DNA from: Prorocentrum cordatum
Lineage: Eukaryota; Sar; Dinophyceae; Prorocentrales; Prorocentraceae
Direction of reading: 5' to 3'
DNA length: 64,000 bases
NCBI GenBank assembly: GCA_963575745.1
Contig: CAUYUJ010016138.1
Span: forward strand, 132,001-196,000
The position numbers were made by a program, and so were the translations under genes. The notes below the pieces were generated by a model. It saw only the letters and a program-made list of their open reading frames with translations. It ran no database searches and was not told where the DNA came from. Shown here piece by piece: positions 50,340-61,599 of the stretch; position 1 is the first letter of the stretch; each line of letters opens with the position of its first letter.

Positions 50340-52780
50340 GAAGCCGTTCCTGGCTTGGCAGGAGCCTCTTGGGGGGCCGTTTTGGCTGCCTTTTGGAGAG
50401 CCATTTTGGGGCCTCGTGGGTTCTTTTTGGGAGTCCTCGGGGCCTTTGGAAGCCTCTTGGGGCCTCTTGGGGCCCTCCTGGGGCCTCCTGGGGCCCACTT
50501 GGGGCGGAAAGTTAGATGTTTGTACTTTTGAACGCCCTGTGGGGGCTCGTTTGAAGCTTTCTCGGGGCCCTCTTGGGCCTTCTTGGGCGCCTCTTGGGCT
50601 GTTTCGGGGCGCTCCAGAGCCGTCTTGGGGCCGTGTTGGGGCCGTTTTGGGGGCCCCCCGGGCCATCTTGGGGCGCTCTTGAGGGCCTCTAGTTCTGTCT
50701 TGGAGCGTCGGAAAGCTAAAATGGCGAGAAAGCAGAAAACATCGAAAAACACATTGGAAAATTGACCATTTCGGCCTCCCGGGGCCGTCTTGGGAGGCTT
50801 CTTTGGGGCCGCTTGGGGCGTCTTGGGGGCTCCTGAGGCTGTCTTGGGGCTATCTTTGGCGTCTTGGAGCGCTTTGTGCCTGTCTTGGAGCGCTCTTGAG
50901 GCACTCGGGACCGCTTCAATGGGCGTCCGGAGGGTCCCAAAGCCCCAGGATCCCAGGAGTCCGGTTTGGGGGGGGGGGGGGGTTTGCGGCCGCCCGGGCT
51001 TGTAAAAATATAGGAAGAGGAATAGGAGTACGCGGGGGGGGGGGCCGGGGGCAGGGCTGGTGCCGTACCCCCCCATGCATGGGGGTATTGGGGGGGGGCC
51101 CAGGGTTCCCGGGACTGCCCGGGCCCGCTCCCAATCACGCCACGACACGCCAAGAGGGCCCTCAAGATTGCCAAAACAGCCCCAAGAGGCCCTGGACACA
51201 CCGAAGATGGCTTCAGGACGGCCGACGACGCCGCCAAAACGCTCCAAGAGCGCCTCCAGAGGCCCCTCCACAGGGCCCCAGAAGCCGAACATTGTATTTT
51301 CCGATGGTCTTTGAAGCATATTTGCGCTCTCGCAGGTTCCGCCTCCCTACGGTCCCAGACGGCGTCAGAGGCCCTTCATATCGTTCCAAGACCGCCGAAG
51401 AGGTTCCCAAGAAAGCCCAGAGACGGCCCAGGAGGCTCCCCAGATAATTCAAAATGGCTTCGAGAGCGCCCCAGGAGAGCCCCAAGAGCGACCCAAGAGG
51501 GCCCGAAGAACGCGACATTTCAAGGTCTCCAGCCTGAGAGGCTCCTAGGACGCCCGAGGCCATCAAGAGGTTCCCAAGAAGCCCCGTAAGGCTCCCAAGA
51601 GGCCCCCCGGAAGCCCCAAAGGGGCTCCCAGTCCCAACGGGCCCCCAAGACACCTCGGCAAGTCGTATTTCCCAGACAACTTTCCGGGACCATCATTCCT
51701 TTGGCTTCTGCCCACCGCCCCAACCATGTTTCCAATAGGCTTGCCGACAAGGCCAAAAGGGGCCCCTGGGAGGGCGGGCCGCTGCCTGTTCCCCCCATCG
51801 GTGCCTGCTGGGGTTTTGTTGGGAGGGGGGGTCCAGAGTTCCCGAGGCGGCCCGAGCCCGCCCCGAAACAGGCCACGACAGGCCAAGGGGGCCCGGAGAT
51901 GGCCTAAAACGGTCCCACGAAGCCCCGAAGACGCCCAAGCTGCCCTCAAGACAGCCGACGAGGACTCCAACACGCTCCAGGACGGACTCGAGAGGCTCCC
52001 CAAGAGGGCCCTGGGAGGCAAGATTCATTCATTTTCCGAGCGTTATGGATTTTTGCGCTCTTGCTTTCCCAGCTTCCAGTGCTCCCTCACGGCCTCGGAG
52101 GCCCTTCAGATCGCTCCAAGACGGCCCACGAGGCCCCGAAGAGGGCCCCAAGACGGCCCAGAAGGCTCCCTAGACAACCCAAGTGTGCTCCAAGAGCGCC
52201 CCAAGAGAAGGCCCAGAGGGGTCCCGAGGCGGCCCGGGCCCGCCCCGAAGCAGGCCACGACAAGCTAATGGAGCTCCCGAGAGGGCCAAAGACGGTCCCA
52301 CGAAGCCCCGAAGACGCCCAAATTGCCCTCAAGACGGCCGACGAGGAGTCCAACACGCTCCAGGACGGACTCAAGAGGCCCCCCAAGAGGGCCCTGGGAG
52401 GCAACATTCATTCATTTCCCGATGGTTTTTTGAAGGATTTAGGCGTTCTCGCTTTCCCCGCTTCCCAGCGCTCCCTCACGGCCTCGTTCGGAGGCCCTTC
52501 AGATCGCTCTAGGGCGGCCCACGAGGCCCCAAAGAGGGCCCCAAGACGGCCCAGGAGGCTCCCCAGACAACCCAAGTGCGCCCCAAGAGTTCCCCAAGAG
52601 GGGGCCCAGAGAGGGATTGCCAACCGATATTTCGAGGTCTCTGGCCCTAGAGGCCGCCAGTAGGCCCCCGGAGGCCACCAAGAAGCTCCCACGAAGCCCC
52701 GTGTGGCGCCCAAGAGGCCGCCAGGAAGCCCCAGGAGACCCCCTAGGGGCTCCCAGGGAACGCCCACGAGGCCCCCCAAC
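50340..52780. repeat. Large CTTGGGG repeat array, switching strand at about 51070
   Basis: From 50365 to 50960 the plus strand reads CTTGGGGCC-type units. From 51110 to 52780 it reads the complement (GGCCCCAAGAGG). The switch point carries TACCCCC, CCATGCATGG, GGGTA (about 51066-51086), a palindrome centred on ATGCAT. Right-arm blocks include TTCCCGGGACTGCCCGGGC (51108) and relatives at 51838 and 52220. Frames made of PRRPKR or GLLGPSW motifs are by-products. Confidence 0.75.
51915..52570. repeat. Tandem duplication of about 383-386 bp within the CTTGGGG array
   Basis: AAGCCCCGAAGACGCCCA at 51920 recurs at 52303. Both copies continue through CGGCCGACGAGGA, CCAACACGCTCCAGGACGGA, GGGAGGCAA, ATTCATTCATTT and GCTCCCTCACGGCCTCG. 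A third, older copy is recognisable around 51190-51440. Confidence 0.75.
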
Positions 52781-52795
52781 ACACATTAAGAAATC

Positions 52796-53236
52796 ATGTC
52801 CCCAGAAAGCCTTCCGGGGACATGGTTCATCATGGCCCCGAGAGTTCCCGGAACGCCCAAGAGGCCCCCCAACACACCCCAACAAACAATGTCCCCAGAA
52901 AGCCTTCTGGGGACATGGCTCATCATGGGCCCGCGAGTCTCCGGAGGCTTCGGAGTACCATTATGCTACAGGAGGGCTGTCTTCGAAGTTGACTGGGAAC
53001 ATGACTGATCGCCTTCTCGTGGCCCTCCGCAGATCGTTTCGCGCAAAGTTGCCCCAAGTGCCTTCTTGAACCGACGACGGCGAAACGACGAAGACGAGGA
53101 CGACGACGACGACGGCGCGCCCCAAGATTCGACGACGACATTACGACGACGACGACGACGACGACGACGGCACGCCCCAGCAGGCTCCCCAAGACGCCCC
53201 CAACACCCATGCTCCCAGAAGGCCTTCTGGGAAGCC
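52796..53236. repeat. Palindromic AGAAAGCCTTCTGG hairpins
   Basis: ATGTCCCCAGAA, AGCC, TTCTGGGGACAT (52889-52916) is a perfect 12-bp hairpin; the first copy at 52796-52823 has one mismatch, at a 93-bp offset. TCCCAGAAGGCCTTCTGGGA at about 53213 is a perfect 20-bp palindrome with the same core. A (CGA)n stretch lies between them (53075-53170). Confidence 0.8.
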
Positions 53237-53399
53237 GATTCATCCGGCCTCCGCCCCCCCACGCAACCATTTTCCCCGAGAGTTTTTCGGAATGCGGATT
53301 GGCATGCGTGGACTGTGGTCCACTACTTCAGTTGAGCATTGAACTCGTCAGGGCCTGGGGCCTGCTAGAACCTTAGAGCGCGCGCGAAACGCGCGCGAT
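53237..53399. other. Unassigned short stretch
   Basis: Contains a CGCGCGCG...AAA...CGCGCGCG hairpin at 53378-53397. No gene. Confidence 0.4.
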
Positions 53400-53790
53400 G
53401 GTTCTAGTATATATATATATATACATCTAGTATCTATATATATATATATACATACATACATACATACATACATACATGTAGGGAGTAACGCCGGGGAACA
53501 TATAGAGAAACACATATACATATGTATGAAGTTGATAGAGGAATAGGGACATATATATAGGTACATGTGTATATATACACATCGATTGAACGATTGGTTG
53601 ATTGATTGGTTGATTTGCAGACCGATAGGCTGGTACATAGGTATATAGAGGCATACATATACATATATATATATATACTTTTTTGTATATATATATACGC
53701 CAATAGCTGTTTACATATATGTGTGTGTGTTTAGTTACATGGCTGTCCTCATATATAGGTAGATATATAAGTAGATAGGTAGATGGGCAT
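53400..53790. repeat. TA, CATA and GATT microsatellite region
   Basis: TATATA (53407-53421 and 53432-53448), CATACATA (53449-53477), GATTGGTT (53586-53618) and further TA tracts to 53770. Tyr/Ile/Cys-rich frames are artefacts. Confidence 0.8.
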
Positions 53791-54551
53791 CTGTGCGCAA
53801 CAAAAGGAAAGTTGAAGGAACCACCACAGAACCCAGAGCCATCGCAAATCGACCGCCTCCCCTACCCCCACCCAACCGCCTTATCACTGGTAGGGTGGCC
53901 CTATCGGTACACATATGTCCGAACACACCATATTAGAACTGCTTGCTAGTTTACGTATAGTGAAAGCGGAATCTTCCCGGTGTCTCAAATTGGTGTCTTT
54001 GCAGCGTTGGCCTCATTTCAGGGTCGGCGTCTGTTCCCGTCGTTCAGAATATCACTCTCGCCCCACCTCTGGCCACTTTTCTCGTTTTCCTTTCTGCTCA
54101 TCTGCCACCTTCTTCTTCTCCCCCTTCTTCCTGTGTGCGCGGATGTCCTGTTCCGACTGCGCATAACAAGATAGGGTCTTTAAAAGTTCCAGGTTCGCTA
54201 AGGCACGCGCCCGCGAACAGAAAAATAACAACGCAATTGGAAGGGTTGGGTGGGAGGGGTAGGATGTCAGACGTGGGCACCTAGCTTGTCCTCCCCCTCT
54301 CCTTTTCCCCCTCCTTCCGTATTCCTCATTCGCCCCCCCTCCCATCATCCCCCGTCCTCCATTCCCCACCCCTCCCTGTCACTGCCTCCCCGACCGCACA
54401 GCCCCCCCCCCACTGCACCACCACCCCGTCATCTCCTTCCCTCAGTGCCCCCTCTCCCCCATCATCCCCTGCCGTTCCTCTCCCCCCCACGGGCTCCGCC
54501 GCAGGCCTCGGACGTGCCTGGCCGGCTGCTGGCGGAGCTTTTCCAGGACTT
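53791..54551. other. Unassigned stretch with CCCTCC tract
   Basis: Mixed sequence, then a C-rich pyrimidine stretch (54290-54500). No gene is supported. Confidence 0.35.
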
Positions 54552-54647
54552 GCAGGAGGAGGAGGACGACGAGGAGGAGGAGGAGGAGGACGAAGACGAT
54601 GCTGACGATGACGATGATGACGGTGATGATGACGGTGATGTTGATGT

Positions 54648-54686
<39 letters not shown>

Positions 54687-54687
54687 C

Positions 54688-54776
<89 letters not shown>

Positions 54777-54785
54777 CGACGAAGG
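54552..54785. repeat. (GAT)n / (GAC)n / (GAG)n tract, about 230 bp
   Basis: GAGGAG, then GACGAT, then ~45 GAT units. Poly-Asp and poly-Met frames here are artefacts. Confidence 0.9.
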
Positions 54786-55950
54786 ATGTGCTAACTAGTG
54801 TGCGGGAGTCTGGGGGGGGACTGACGAGCGCGAAGGTTACTTCCGAAACTGTCTGGGATTACGCAGAGGCGGCGGCGGCCACCCACGCGCGCGTGCGCTC
54901 CGCACGCGCCCACGACCGTCGATCCCGTGCCCTCTCGGAGAAGCGGGGGGGGCCCGCCGCCCGTGAGACCCGGATGTGGGGTCCGCCGCGCGGGGTGCTG
55001 CTCCCTCCGCGCAGGTGGAAAGGGCGGGGGCGCCCGCGGGGCGCTCACGCAGGCGGCAGGCACGGGCAGCCTGCGCTCCGCCCCGCGGGCCCTGCGGAGG
55101 AGGCTCGCAGAAGGCCGTCGCCGTGGCAGCAGGCGCGGGCGACTCTCCCCCGCCGCGCCCCAAGGCAATGGCATATCCGAAGACGAAACATAACAATACG
55201 AATCATAATCATACCAATAATAATAAACATAACGAACAGAAGGAGACGAAAAAGGCAAATGGGGGCGTCCCTTCGCGACCGCCCTGAGTCCCGATGGGAC
55301 GAGCCAGGGCGATCGATGACGGCAGTGGGGGACGACTGGTACGAGCCCCTTCATGGAGGTAGACCGCGGCTCCTTCCTCGGGGTATTTGGTACATGGTGC
55401 ATGGTGAAGTGTGCGGCAAGGACGGTATGGATGGCGCGTTCTTGGAGGCGGGGCTCATGGTCGCTGTGAAGGGGGCGGGTGCCAGCCTGCTCTCGACCCC
55501 CTTGGCGGGCGCGTGCACCATGTCGCCGGTGCGCTTCTCCGACGGCGCCGCGGCCGATTGCGCGGTGACTAGCCCCGACAATGGTCGCGAGCTCGTGCGC
55601 GTCGGCTCGCGCCGCCTGCGCCCCGACCTGCGGGCTGGAGGGAAGGGCGCCCCTTCCCGGGCGAGCGGAGCGGCGCGCCCCCGAGGGGGGCCCAGCAGGC
55701 GGGGCGGACATCGTCGGTGACGACGACCAGGAGCCCCGCCGGGGATTCGAAGCGTCCTCACCTGGACAGCCGACTTCGCGATCTGAGGTCGGAGCTCCAG
55801 CCTCCCGACGGGGAGGGTCGGAAGTTCGCCGCGGCAGGCGTGGGGACGTTTAGTGTGCTCGCTGAGCTCGTCGGTGCACCGCCAGAGACTGCGCGATGGC
55901 ACAGCAGAGGGTGACGTTCGCCCGCGGACAAGTGTGTTCGTCGGATAACG
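54786..55950. other. GC-rich stretch, possibly 5' part of the Gag-like element
   Basis: Plus frames stay open for long distances. One (to 55720) includes PRGIWYMVHGEVCGKDG and AFLEAGLMVAVKGAG; another (55717-55914) reads HLDSRLRDLRSELQPPDGE. They are in different frames and I cannot assign a family. They may be the upstream part of the Gag-like fragment that follows. An AATAATCAT-rich patch lies at 55185-55230. Confidence 0.3.
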
Positions 55951-56433
55951 GTGCCCGCCCCCGCTTGCGAGGCCGACGACAAGGACGAAGACAAGCCGGG
56001 TTTGTGTTCGGCTCCTCCGCGGGCGGGCGAAGACTTTGGCTCTTTCGCTCGCGGATTCCCGGGGCAGCTTCTGCAGCGAGCGGTCGTGGAGATCGGGCGC
56101 CACCTGAGCGCCGTGCGCCCGATGAGGAACCGCGGCCGCGGGGCAGAAACCGACAGAAGCGAGGCTTCGACCTGCCTGGCGATGGTCGTTCATGCTCATC
56201 TCCCCCCAGCGACGCCGGACATGCCGGGGCAGGGGGGTGCGCGCCTGGCCGAGGTCACGGGCGCGGTGCTCGCAGGTGATCTTCCGCGCGCGGCCGACTT
56301 CTGCGTGCAGATGTTTAACGGCTGCGAGGTCGAGAAGGGGGGCAATGCTTGGGCACCGCAGCATGAGCTCATCCTGCGTCGACCCGCGCCCCAGCCCCGC
56401 CCGAGCTGCAGAGGTCGAAGTTGCGCGAGATGA
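55951..56433 (+). pseudogene. Gag-like fragment of a dinoflagellate retroelement
   Basis: The plus frame encodes FGSFARGFPGQLLQ, RAVVEIGRHLSAV, LAMVVHAHLPPATP and GGARLAEVTGAVLAGDLPRAADFCVQMFNGCEVEKGG, then WAPQHELIL. The helix pattern with L-x-G-D-L-P-R-A-A-D...Q-x-F-x-x-C-E is one I associate with Gag-type proteins in multi-copy dinoflagellate retroelements. The frame ends at 56433 and related basic sequence continues in other frames to about 56740 (KKGRGGRHGGRG). No protease, integrase or RT follows, so it is a fragment. The assignment rests on memory of the family pattern. Confidence 0.35.
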
Positions 56434-56439
56434 GGGCGG

Positions 56440-57857
56440 GTCGAAAAAGGGGCGGGGGGGCCGGCATGGGGGTCGGGGGCCTCGCCAGATCGCCAGCGAA
56501 GTCGGAGGCTTGCCGGCGCGAAGGTCGTTCAGGTGGCACCGCCTGGTCAGGCGCCTGCCGGATCAGGCCCCCGACGCGCTGCTGCCCCGCAGGAGAAGGC
56601 GAAGAGCCAGACGATCGAGAAGCTGGCGCAGACAGCGAATGAGAGGCGGCCAAGCAGAACGTCGCCCAGCCAGTTCCAGCCGCAACGGCGGCGCCGAAGG
56701 GGCAGGGCAAGGGCAGGCTGCAGGCCGCTTCGGTGACATCCCCAGCCGTGTGAATGGAGGCTTCAAGCCGTCAGCTCGTTCACCTGCCATCCGACGCGCG
56801 CTCTCCAGTCGCCCCCAGCAGTCTCGACGACCGATTTTGATCAGCGTGAACATCGTCAGACGTCAAGGGCCCCCACTAGGATCGCTGCGCTGAGACTGCC
56901 AGGGCTGCGCGCCGCCCTGCTTGCGACCCCGCGCGGTAGGGGCGGCCGCGAAACGCTTCTTGGGCATGATATGGATAGGAGGGAGTGGCGCACAGCCAAA
57001 AAGAAGACGCACCTCGCCGGCCGGCGCAAGTGCATCGCTGCTGCCACCGCTGACGCCGCGCGTGCCTCGTGGGAAGGGGGCGCGGGCAGTAGCGAGCCCA
57101 TTGTTCTGGGCGACATGGGGGGGGGGGGTAGAGCGCGTGACGGACTGCTACGCTTCCTTGTCTCCTGGGATCCCCACTCTGGCGCAGACGAGGGATGGGC
57201 CCCTGATTTTGTTTCTCGGCGCGCGCGCCGTGTCCGACACGACCCCGAGCTCGATCGTTCTCGACCGCTACACGCCCCCCCGACATCGGAACAGTTCACC
57301 TCTGCCACCTCGCAGGTTCGCGATGGCATGGCGGAGGTTAGACCCGCGGGCCCGCCTGAGGCTGATGAGGAGCAGGAGTATGTAGAGGCTCGTGCCTTTC
57401 TTGGTGACTCGCAGAGGGAAACAGACCCCCCCCCCCGCCCGCCCCCGAGCCGCTAGCGCCTGAAGTCTCGGAGCGCATTGCGCAGGACCGTGCGCAGGCA
57501 CGCAACAGAAGAGCTGCTTATTCCCAGGAAGACAGACAGGCTCGCTCGCGCGAAGTAGCCCCGTGGACCCTGGATCTTAAGTTTGGCAGAGGTTTGTTTG
57601 GATAAGTTGATGCCTGTCATTTATCATGAGGTGTTGGGGATGGCCGTTCAGTTTTGCGCGGAGAAGTGGAGGTGCATAGTGGCAAGTTGCCGTCTTCTGA
57701 TATGCCGCCTCTTTCAGCCACTTCCTCTCTGTCTGCCCGCTCTCTGGCGGCATGCAACGCCGGGGGGCCTGCGCCATGGTGGCTCAGGACCATGCTGTTG
57801 CTGCCTTCTTTGCTTCGATTACGATCGCGGCACTTCTCTCTCCGTTCCGTCTCCAGC
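56440..57857. other. GC-rich stretch without supported gene
   Basis: Overlapping frames on both strands, including 56971-57456 (DRREWRTAKKKTHLAG, then EADEEQEYVEARAF). Composition is Arg/Ala/Gly-rich and no family is recognised. A G-run (57118-57129) and C-run (57427-57436) are present. Confidence 0.3.
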
Positions 57858-58420
57858 TGCCGCCCTAGTTCGAAAGGTTTCGGGCGCCGTATTTTGCGCG
57901 GCGAACCTCCCTCGGATCGGGCAGACACGCGCGCCGGCCCGCGCCCGCGCATCGGGCTCGCCAGGCCATCTCAAGTCCCCCACTTCCCTTCCTAGCTTTG
58001 AGCTTACTATGGTCGGGACCGGGGGTGGGATTGGCACGTTGACGGGGGCGTGGTTCTACTGCGGCGCCGGGGCAGGCACTGGCCGCAGGTCGAGCGCGCG
58101 AAAATCCACTCAGCTGCCTTCTCGTCGGCCTCCTCCTGCCTCTTGGCGTTTCTTTTTTCGTTCAATCTCTAGCCGCCGCCCCGGTTCGAGAGGTTTCGAG
58201 CGCCGTGCCAGGCGTGGCGACCTCCCCTGGGGCGGTCTGAGTCAGACGCGCGCGCAGGCCCTGCCCGCGCACCGGACAAGCCAGGCAATCTCACCATCCC
58301 CACTTCCCCTGGGTATAGGTTTGTTGGCGGGGGCGTTTTTCGCACTGCGGCGATGGGGCAGGCATGGGGCACAGGTCGAGCGTGCGAAAATCGCGCACTC
58401 CCGCTGGCCCCTGCCTTGCA
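57858..58420. repeat. Diverged tandem duplication, 316-bp offset
   Basis: TTCGAAAGGTTTCGGGCGCCG at 57869 matches TTCGAGAGGTTTCGAGCGCCG at 58185. Following blocks also match (GGCAGACACGCGCGCC / GTCAGACGCGCGCGCA, CCCCACTTCCC, GGTCGAGCGCGCGAAAATC / GGTCGAGCGTGCGAAAATC). A 344-codon plus frame spans both copies but has no recognised domain. Confidence 0.65.
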
Positions 58421-59702
58421 CATGCCCACTTTGCTGCCCTTTCGGCCTTTCGCAGGCTATCTCGCCTGCCCCCCTCTTTGACGAGCCTCCTCCTGTTTTT
58501 TTTCTTGCCCCTGTTGCGTTGCGATGCGCCTTGAGCGCCTTCCGACGTTATGGGGGCGGCGCGGGCGCGGCGGCGGGGGCGGGGAGATTCACCAAATTTT
58601 GGCGCCCGTGTTGCTAGATACCGCGTGTTTCTGCCAGCAGCTAGCGAGTGCCGCGCCGAGCTGACCGTCTTCTCGGCGAATCAGAACGCAATCCAAAACC
58701 CCCTTTCTCGTCTAACATGCCCCATGCATTAAACGAGCATGCCATTCTAAAGCGTGTCTTGGGATGTGCCTGTGTCCTGGCCTACGGCATCAGGGCATAC
58801 ATTCCCCCTTGCAAGTCGGGCAGACAGTGTGGGATGTGTATTGGTACGCCCGTTCTGGGCGACATCCCCTGGCCATGGTCATTGCTCAACAAGCTTCCCT
58901 GGGGCACCTGGGAGCCGAGCGCTCCAGTCCAGACGCGTTGACCAACATGCCGGTTCAATGTGTTGCGCATTATGTTTGCGATTGGTTTTTGATTGTTCTA
59001 GATAAACATGATGGGAAGGAAGGACATGCGAGAGGATAGAGGCACGACCAACATACTTACTACAGTTGCATATGCGCTTAGCATCAGCACGCCTTACTAA
59101 ATTGTGCTAAGCCTTTTGCGAAGGAATGCAGAGGCGTGTCGCGGCCTTTTAAGGCTTGCTGACTCTCCGTGGACCTGGGCCCCGTGGGCCCGACGGAAGA
59201 GGGATCCAAACCAGAACGTGCGTTGATAGTTCTGGCGTGGACTTGCGCTCCTGGCATGCCTCGCCACAAACTCTATTTAAAATCAAGAAATAGGGCCGGT
59301 GTACACTTTCACAAGTTTTTTCATTGGATGCATGATTTCATCAGTGTTGATCTTGGTTGATGGAGAGATCCAGCTGAATGTATTTATTCTGTTTCATCAA
59401 GCTCTGTTGTTCCAGAATTGGCTTGGGTTGCCTGTTGCCCAGGCGTGCCCTTCCAATCCGAATAGTTTTAGGCCTCCGAGTGCGATTCCATATCAGCGCC
59501 AGTACAGGGAACACCTACAACAAAGACTTGTGTGGTAGGCATGTTTATGATCCGATGATCTACTGATCGATCGTATCATGAAGCGGCTACGCGACCATTC
59601 GAAACCCAAAGAGCCGTACCATGCAGGTACTGCTTGGGCGCAGAGGGGCCCCCAGCCTTGCGCCCGCTTGTTCAACATATCGGTTGAACAGCGATGTTGC
59701 CG
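58421..59702. other. Unassigned stretch
   Basis: Mostly non-repetitive, of moderate GC. Short frames exist in all phases. I see no gene, repeat or RNA I can support. Confidence 0.3.
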
Positions 59703-60272
59703 TCACCGTACCTTGCGCATGTCAAGGAGGCTTTTTCTCTTGGACTGGACTGCTGCAACCTGCGGCGGCTGAAGCTTCGCGAACTCTGCGAGCTTCGCGA
59801 ACCACTGGGGGCCAGCCTTTTCCTTCGAGGCCTTCAGATCGGAAGTGGCAATGAAATCGTCGTTGAAAGGGTCCGCGGCGAATTGGGCGTCGAGTGCATC
59901 AAGTTTTGCCGTCAAGTCGCCGACGTTCTCCTTCCTGGTTGCAGGCCCACTTCCACCCGCTACCCGGGGCCTCGATGATTCGGACGAGCGACTTGGCCGA
60001 CCTGCTGATCTGCAACATCTGGTTCTTCACCTTCTGCGCATTCTTGAGGTAGTCCTCCGTGTTGTCGTCCCGGGGCTCATCCTTAGCCTTCGGTGGAGAG
60101 GGCTCGGCCTTGGCCTTGGCTGCGGCCTTGGCCTTGGCCCTTGGCCCCCGCCATCGCCTTTGGAGCTGCGCCTTGCTCTGCCTGGATGCGCGGGGCGCCT
60201 GCCCCGTTATCTCCGCCGCCCCCCCCCCCCCGCGTCGCCGTTCTCGGTCGGCGTGTAATGGTCCTCGCACCC
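59703..60272 (-). pseudogene. C-terminal region of a multi-copy dinoflagellate protein family
   Basis: Minus-strand sequence reads an Ala/Lys-rich linker (KAKAAAKAKAEPSPPKAKDE), then DNTEDYLKNAQKVKNQML, ISRSAKSLVRIIEAPGSGW and a second frame with AKLDALDAQFAADPFNDDF and QWFAKLAEFAKLQPPQV, ending near 59703. A single-base shift near 59920 separates the two. I know the same order (basic linker, helical segment, short Lys-rich end) from large families of unknown function in dinoflagellate genomes. It follows directly from the segment at 60273-60939. Confidence 0.45.
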
Positions 60273-60939
60273 CTAGCGCTTCTTGGCGAAGATCTGGTTG
60301 TGCCTGTGCTGCAGCACCAAGTAGCTCGCAAGGCCAGAGCACCCGTCCTCGAATACCCATGTTCCCCCAAGGCGAGCGCATATACCAACGAGGCGAATGG
60401 CCCCATCGATGGCGGGCTGCCAACCCCACCCGCCGAAATGCTGCACGACCTCTCCGAATGGCATGTAGGTGCTTAGCGTCTCGTCAACATCCTCGCAGTC
60501 CTTGCTGAATGTTTTGCCGACGACCCTGGCGGCGTAGAGCTTATTTGCCCAGTCCTTCCTGCACTGCTCCTTGTCGCTGTGCTTCTTGAGGTCCTTGTGC
60601 TTATGGTTGCTACTGCCTGGCTGGTGATCGCGGTAGAAGTCATTCCCCACCGCGGAGCGCGCGCCGAACTCACCAGTTGCAAGTTGCACCAGCTTCCGCA
60701 AATAGATCACCATCCTCGCCGTCGGGCACCTCGTTCGCTCTTCCCTCGCGGGTGGTGGCGTTCAAGAACGCCTTGATATTGGAGATGTTGTTCTCGGGCA
60801 CTTCGATCTCCAGCAGCTTGTCGAACCGCGCCTGGAGGCTCGGGTGATTCGCGCGGCCGCCCCCGAAGCTTGGAGCTGCCGTCTCGATGGTCGACTGCTC
60901 CTGGCCCTGAGGCGCGCTGCCTCCAGAGGCGCGCGCCAT
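60273..60939 (-). pseudogene. Core region of the same multi-copy family
   Basis: From 60939 down: SLQARFDKLLEIEVPENNI, SNIKAFLNATTREGRAN, then a frame change near 60700 to FGARSAVGNDFYRDHQPG, EQCRKDWANKLYAARVVGK, DVDETLSTYMPFGEVVQHFGG, AIRLVGICARLGGTWVF and YLVLQHRHNQIFAKKR, ending at 60273. The blocks W-A-x3-Y, Y-x-P-F-x-x-V-x-x-x-G-G and C-x-x-L/M-G-G-x-W/F-V are the hallmark of this dinoflagellate family in my recollection. Its function is unknown to me. The frame change may be decay or an indel error. Confidence 0.5.
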
Positions 60940-61123
60940 GGACTCAGCACTGGTCGGTGTGCTTACTGATCGTCATGCCTGGGGCGTTCCATGCATGGCC
61001 ATCCGTCCACGACGCCACCAGCGGGTCGGTTGGCTCACCACTTGCGCCCATCGGCGCACTAAGCTCTGCCTCAGTCTGCGGGCGCCCAGCGCGGCAGCGA
61101 AAGGCGAGCTTGACCTCGTTGTG

Positions 61124-61599
61124 TCACCCGTAGAAGTAGCGCGCCTTCTCCTTGTGCACCGCTGCCGCAGGGCGTTGTTTGACCTTGCTGCTGCCGCCTT
61201 GATGCCAAGCGAGGCTCTGAAGCCACTGCGTTGGATGGGACTTGCTCTCATTGATCACAAGTTGGCTCATGGCGTTGCGAAGTCTACGTGTCGTAGTTTC
61301 CACCCAACCATCTTTTTGTGAGTCAGTAGACTTCCATTTTCCACAGTGCTCGCCCACGAGAATTATACCATAGCAGCTTCAATTCTGGAGTATCGCAACT
61401 TTTTCGAGCCACTCACGTCCCTCACCGCTTTGAGCGCGCCCTGGTACTGGATGATCAGCTCCTTCTGGAGAGGCGCCCTTGACACCTCCATGGGCTCGTC
61501 GTACTTCGCGAAGGACGGGACCTTCGACAGGTGAGGCCTCAGTGCGCCCGCCAGGGTCTCAGGCTCCACATCTGCCCCATGACGCGACATATGCGGCAA
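61124..61599 (-). pseudogene. Upstream segment of the same minus-strand gene
   Basis: From 61599: AGALRPHLSKVPSFAKYDE, PLQKELIIQYQGALKAV, SKKLRYSRIEAAMV, then a one-base frame change at about 61363 into ILVGEHCGKWKSTDSQKDGW, VETTTRRLRNAMSQLVIN and KARYFYG, ending at 61124. The two parts read as one protein if a base is restored. A gap of ~185 bp before the next coding block (60939) could be an intron. The family is unidentified. Confidence 0.4.

Noticed and set aside
50330-52885. PRRPKRAPRR-type frames (up to 329 codons)
   Set aside because: Similar peptides appear on both strands and in all copies of the CTTGGGG repeat; they are repeat translations, not a protein family.
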